Assembly (NCBI RefSeq): GCF_020283565.1
Contig: NC_060064.1
Span: forward strand, 6,284,001 to 6,348,000
Length of the DNA: 64,000 nt
Source of the DNA: Trifolium pratense
Lineage: Eukaryota; Streptophyta; Magnoliopsida; Fabales; Fabaceae
Direction: 5' to 3'
A program made the translations under genes and the position numbers. The notes beneath the pieces are model-generated. The model worked only from the letters and a program-made list of their open reading frames with translations, made no database searches and was not told the DNA's origin. Shown in pieces: positions 59,801-64,000 of this stretch; position 1 is the stretch's first letter, and each line of letters opens with the position of its first letter.

Positions 59801-62800
59801 TTGAAGCTGTGGTTTACCTGATGCTGGTTAATGATCTCATTCATGGGCTCTTCCCTGAAGCCGTTTCAATTGGTGAAGATGTATGTTGTCCTCTCAAGTT
59901 TTAGGCTAATTACTTCATTTAAACTGTATTTTAGGAGTTGAGTAACTGTGATCTCATAAATTTTATTGTCTCTCCATGCTTAAATTTCTAGATGGCTCAA
60001 TTAATTGTTGTAGAGAACTAAAAGATAGTATGGTGTTTGAACACCCTCTAATTGACTCGATTAAAACTGGCAGTTGATGTTACAACTTTCTTACCATTTC
60101 CAGGTGAGTGGAATGCCAACATTCTGCCTTCCGACGCAAGATGGTGGGATTGGCTTTAACTACCGCTTGCATATGGCCGTTGCAGACAAGTGGATTGAGC
60201 TTCTCAAGTAATCTTTTATTCATATTCTGGAGTGCAAATACAGCATATTATGTTTTCTTTCAAATAATCCTGTCCATGGATGGCTATGATTACAAATATA
60301 ACGCATTAGTTTAAAATAGACTTTCTTGTTATGGAATTTTCTACCCTTATCTCAAATCATGAAAGAGCCATGACATGGTGCAGCTGAATGATAGAAATAA
60401 AAATAAATAAAAAATTACCCAAAGAAAGACTAAGAGCGTATGTATTCATTTCTATATTGCAATTGGACTACAAATAACATTTAGGTTAAAACCAATGTGA
60501 ATGGGTGATGCAGAATAGGAAAACAGTTAAAACCAATGTGAATGGGTGATGCAGAATAGAAAAACATAATGTTTATCTAGGGTCTTTTATCATATTTGGG
60601 TTACAAATATTAAATTCGCTTTTGGTGTCTTATGATAGTCAATCTTTTTGCATAATTTGTAGTATTATTGAGATGTTCATTTCTTGCTAGAGTATCAGAA
60701 AAATGAATTAGTAATCTACCCTAGAGGATTACTCTACATTCATTGTTTCGCCAATCTGCAACTAATTTGGAATCTTGGATAAATCATAATTAAATATAAA
60801 GTTCTAATGTTTTTCCAATCTGCATTGATGAGCCCAAAGTATATCTATGTTCAATAGTATAAGCAAATCAGATATGGCATGGATTTTTGTTTCCAGTTTC
60901 AAAGAGATGTTTAATGGTGAGTTTTCTTAAATAAAATAACCTCTGAAGTTTAAGGTGGCATCCAAATTTAAATGAAGAATAATTCTGTTTGAATGTATTG
61001 CATGCAAGTATTCCTTCAATGTACAGAGTTTTGTACAATCTAAGTCTTTGCATCCGGAGAGATACAACATTTTCTGTATCTCAACGTTGCAACTGTCAAC
61101 TGAAGCCTACATTTAATTGTCTTTTTTGTTGCAAATTATTATTCAAATCAAATCCTATATCCGTTCAAATGTCTTACTGTAATTTCTCAAACATAGATCG
61201 CTGTCATTCATTCTTGCAGTTTGCTAGTAGTGTGAAAAGAAATCATTTTAAATTTCAGCCATATCGTTTTTCATGTAGGAAAAAAGATGAAGACTGGAGA
61301 ATGGGTGATATAGTCCACACACTAACAAACAGAAGGTGGCTGGAAAATTGTGTGGTTTATGCTGAAAGTCATGACCAAGCCTTGGTTGGTGACAAGACAC
61401 TAGCATTTTGGTTGATGGACAAGGTGTGTAGCTCTTGAATAATATTGTTTCTCAATTATGTTAGAAGAACTTATTCTGGACCATAGCTATCTCTTTTTTT
61501 TTTTTCTCTGAAGAGATTGGGAGTTGAGTTTCTCCATTTGAAACTGCCTACTGCAGTGAAGTTGTTTTTTGTAGCATATACATCAAATTTTCTGAACTAT
61601 TATAAATCTTGTCGAAACTTCTCTTTTTGTATGCATTTGCAATCAGCCTCAGTAATTATGTAGATGAGTGTTGTTGCAGCTTAGGAATCCGTTGATACTT
61701 GATTGCTTGCTTTTGTTTAATAAATGGGAATTGCTGTAGTTTGTCACTGGACATTTACATTTTACTTATGTTCTGTTGGCTGCTTTAGGATATGTATGAC
61801 TTCATGGCTTTAGACAGACCATCTACTCCTCTAATAGATCGTGGTATTGCATTACACAAAATGATTAGGCTTATTACTATGGGCCTTGGTGGTGAAGGAT
61901 ATTTGAATTTTATGGGGAATGAGTTCGGCCATCCTGGTAAGCATATTTGAATTTAACACTTTGTCATTATTTATTATGAGAATCATAATTATTTGACAAT
62001 TTGAGAAGTTGGATTTGATGTTACCAAATCAATGATAACTTAAAGTTTGATAATTTATTATTATTCTGTTCAGAGTGGATCGATTTTCCAAGGGGTGATC
62101 AACATCTTCCTAATGGCAAAGTGGTTCCTGGAAATAACAACAGTTTTGATAAATGCAGACGTAGATTTGACTTGGTAAGTTTCTGGTTCCTTCATTCACA
62201 ACTTGTGCAATTACTACTTTATATTCTGACGTTGGTTGTTATGGCGTTTCAGTTAGATGGGAACTACTTTGTGGTGAAATACATTTGATCTTACTGCTGA
62301 TTAATTATAAAGCTTAATGTAGATATCATTTGCATACATGTTTCAAGTAGATTTGGAAGAATGAGTGCCACATAACATTTAATTTGTCAATTCTTATTCT
62401 GAGGATATAACGATAAAATCATAAAAAAGTGTCTCAAAGGAACCAGAGATCGTGTAATAGGTTTTCCAGTTTGGTGCTGTAAATTCAGTCAATATTCTGT
62501 CCCTGGCCATTTAGCATGCATGTATGTCATTGACCTCTTATAACCCAAACCCTTATTATTGGGCTTAAAAGTTTATGATGTTTTATTTATTAACCGGTTT
62601 AACAGCGGTTTGACCGGTTGAACCATGACCCGGAGGTCACAACGGTTGGGCTTCCAGTTCGGCTTTTAAAAAATTGGTTTTGCCTGATAAAATCTATCAA
62701 GTTTATTTAGGATGAAACTATTAAACTATGTTGTTTACTATCTGCATTTCTTTGACATTCAGCATTAAGGCTTCTAGGAAAAAGAAATGAAAAACTTACC

Positions 62801-63932
62801 AAGGCATTAGTTCAAAGGCTACAAAAATCATCTTCTATGTTTTGCTTAATTAGGGTGATGCAGATTATCTAAGATATCGGGGAATGCAAGAATTTGATCG
62901 AGCTATGCAGCACCTAGAAGAAAGATATCATGTAAGTTATTAATTTTTGTCCTCTACTATTTTATTTGTCAGTGAAATGCCTAATAAAATTTTCTTTGGT
63001 ATCTGCTTGTGATTTGATGTTTGTTGCTCATCATTGAATTTAGAGATAACTTATGGGAAGTTGGTTTTGAATAACAATAATAGACACTTCGTAAAAGCAG
63101 TCTTAATTTCTACTCATTTCAAGACAAGCTCTACCTGCAGTGTTTGCAACTTATTTTTAAATTTTTTTATTAGAGTACAGATAGTATTCAACCTAGGTTT
63201 GTTATCACAGATGGGTGATCGGTTAATTTTGTTTGGTTTTCAATAACTAAGCAGTTAAGGAAAATTAACTGTACCTACCTTTGATGCAGTTCATGATTTC
63301 TCAGCACCAATATATTTCACGGAAAAATGAAGGTGACAAAGTTATAATCTTCGAGAGGGACAACCTGGTCTTTGTATTCAATTTCCACTGGACCAACAGT
63401 TATTCAGATTACAAAGTTGGCTGTTTAAAGCCAGGGAAATATAAGGTACTATCTATCTATTATTAATCTGGCAAGACTAAGTGGTAACAATAAAAGTCCT
63501 ATATAATAATGCATCCTTTTCATCATGTGTCTGGTTAGTCTCCAAACCCAGACCCCAATCCAGGAAAGTGCAATATCTGGATTAAGTAATTTCCGATTAT
63601 AAAACCCTCAAGTGAACCAATTTTTATCTTCCTTCTTATCGTGGATGTATATTATTATTGAATTCATTTGCTCTAGAGAGCATATCTTCTTTTGATACAA
63701 GACTTCTAGTGAAGGTGGATGTTAATGCATGCAACATGAGATGATCAATACTGATTATGCTTTTATTTTTTTTGACAAAGATTATGCTTTATTTTATGTT
63801 CCAATATTTGGGAATGTTTAACCTTGTATTGATGGATTATGCCTTTCCTTTTTCCAGATTGTCTTGGATTCAGATGATGCCTTGTTTGGTGGCTTCAATA
63901 GGATCAGTCACACTGCTGAGTACTTCACCTCT
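47815..63932 (+). CDS. SBEI: Starch branching enzyme, class A (pea SBEI / SBEII type), 3' end off window
   Basis: Plastid 1,4-alpha-glucan branching enzyme, making alpha-1,6 branches in amylopectin. Exons: 47815..47959, 49094..49248, 50431..50702, 51248..51346, 53024..53066, 54210..54269, 54728..54808, 55799..55915, 56609..56692, 56951..57072, 57272..57391, 58186..58315, 58420..58530, 59752..59880, 60104..60207, 61279..61423, 61789..61936, 62074..62174, 62854..62931, 63290..63445, 63858..63932; 825 codons, open throughout. The N-terminus is a Ser/Arg-rich transit peptide ([12 protein letters not shown]). A CBM48-like domain ([20 protein letters not shown]) follows, then the GH13 barrel: DIVHSH (about 429-434), GFRFDG (nucleophile D500), GEDVSG (acid/base E555) and AESHDQ (D623). 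It agrees closely, from memory, with pea SBEI, the product of the round/wrinkled locus. About 95 residues remain beyond the right edge. Confidence 0.95.
50872..51163. repeat. G13 and C20 homopolymer runs with CCCCA/AC repeats in SBE intron 3
   Basis: A run of 13 G (50872..50884) and a run of about 20 C (51119..51138), followed by A-separated CCCC blocks and an (AC)n tail, lie about 235 bp apart in one intron. The minus strand of the second can form a G-quadruplex, and the two runs are complementary. Confidence 0.7.
51347..53023 (+). other. SBE intron 4 with retroelement-like remains
   Basis: A stretch at about 52370..52560 has LTR-like features (AGACTATCTCTTATGATTTG, TATAAATGATGG, then TTTTGTATCAAATCATAG), and 52100..52340 carries duplicated TAGCAGCTGCTACGTCTGCT units. 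No complete element can be delimited. Confidence 0.4.
53356..53512 (+). mobile_element. Au-type SINE
   Basis: Order of blocks: GGTCATAGGTTTGAGTTGTG (B-box region), CAGCCTCTTGCAAATGCAAG, GGCTTCTTACAATAGA, TCTGACCCTGC, GGCGGGAGCT and a TTTGCCCTT end. This is the block order of the Au SINE known from grasses, Solanaceae and Medicago, with scattered changes. It lies in SBE intron 5, sense to the gene. Confidence 0.75.
54884..55038. mobile_element. Small hAT-like MITE in SBE intron 7
   Basis: Ends CAGTGTTGTC and CAACACTG are inverted repeats. Flanks GGTTATAG and GGTTAGAT agree at 6 of 8 positions. It shares ends and an internal GTGATTTGTTCAAATT segment with the element at 2620..2752. Confidence 0.6.
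56167..56320. mobile_element. Stowaway MITE, fully palindromic
   Basis: Starts CTCCCTCCGGCCTTAATTAT and ends ATAATTAAGGCCGGAGGGAG, with TA on both sides. The two halves pair over almost the full 154 bp. It lies in SBE intron 8. Confidence 0.92.
57460..57960 (-). repeat. LTR-retroelement fragment with primer-binding site
   Basis: TCTGATACCA at 57705..57714 is, on the minus strand, TGGTATCAGA, the Met-tRNA primer-binding site. A polypurine-like GGGGGCC (minus strand) lies at about 57570, followed by CCCACATCAAG. The sequences either side of the internal part do not match as LTRs, so only a fragment is supported. It lies in SBE intron 11. Confidence 0.45.
59399..59634. mobile_element. MITE in SBE intron 13
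   Basis: GGGTATGTTTGG near the left pairs with CCAAACAGACCC at the right, and GGAGGGTTTTGGAGGGGAGG pairs with CCTCCCCTCCAAAACCCTCC. There is no ORF. The target duplication is not clear. Confidence 0.55.
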
Positions 63933-64000
63933 GTAAGGGACTTCTTTAAACTTGTTTTTGTGTGACTATGTTCACGGCGTGTAAGCACAAATGTGTTGTT

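Noticed and set aside
1..64000. CRISPR arrays, operons, prokaryotic islands or viral genes
   Set aside because: Spliced plant genes and plant repeats explain the window; no spaced identical direct repeats or viral ORFs were seen.

Overview
The window is plant nuclear DNA: AT-rich, intron-dense, and full of small transposable elements. The starch branching enzyme at the right end agrees closely with what I remember of pea SBEI, and several repeats look like those of medic, clover and pea. I therefore infer an inverted-repeat-lacking-clade (galegoid) legume. I cannot name the species from sequence alone.

Five protein-coding genes and the start of a sixth transcription unit were rebuilt by joining exons at GT-AG (once GC-AG) junctions with phase checks. 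From left to right: (1) a minus-strand bZIP transcription factor, 3' end off the left edge (1..4096, six exons seen); (2) an AGC-VIII kinase of the KIPK type (8028..11560, two coding exons, 871 aa); (3) a BTB plus leucine-rich-repeat protein of the FBL11 type (12351..23946, 19 exons, 970 aa); (4) a full-size ABCG/PDR transporter (27832..35283, 20 exons, 1457 aa); (5) a tandem PDR paralogue (37929..45636, 19 exons, 1443 aa); (6) a class A (SBEII / pea SBEI type) starch branching enzyme running off the right edge (47815..63932, 21 exons, 825 codons seen). All complete genes give an open frame with total length divisible by three.

Gene order kinase, FBL11, PDR, branching enzyme matches, from memory, the Arabidopsis At2g36350 to At2g36390 block (KIPK2, FBL11-like, ABCG34/PDR6, SBE2.1). 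It is therefore probably an ancient microsyntenic block in which the transporter has duplicated in tandem. The genes do not form one pathway: signalling kinase, probable ubiquitin-ligase adaptor, exporters of small molecules, and plastid starch synthesis.

Introns and spacers hold most of the unusual material: a Mutator-like palindromic MITE with a perfect 9-bp target duplication, a probable Helitron, a LINE relic, several hAT elements with 8-bp duplications (one apparently nested), Stowaway-type and Harbinger-type MITEs, tRNA-derived SINEs including an Au-type copy, and a TRIM retroelement with identical 117-bp LTRs.

The most striking structure lies in the intron at 14675..16349 of the FBL11 gene. 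It is a long inverted repeat with a spacer of about 36 bp whose arms carry a captured piece of a Dicer-like (DCL2-type) helicase domain, including the Walker A motif. If transcribed with its host it would fold into a long hairpin able to make small RNAs against a Dicer gene.
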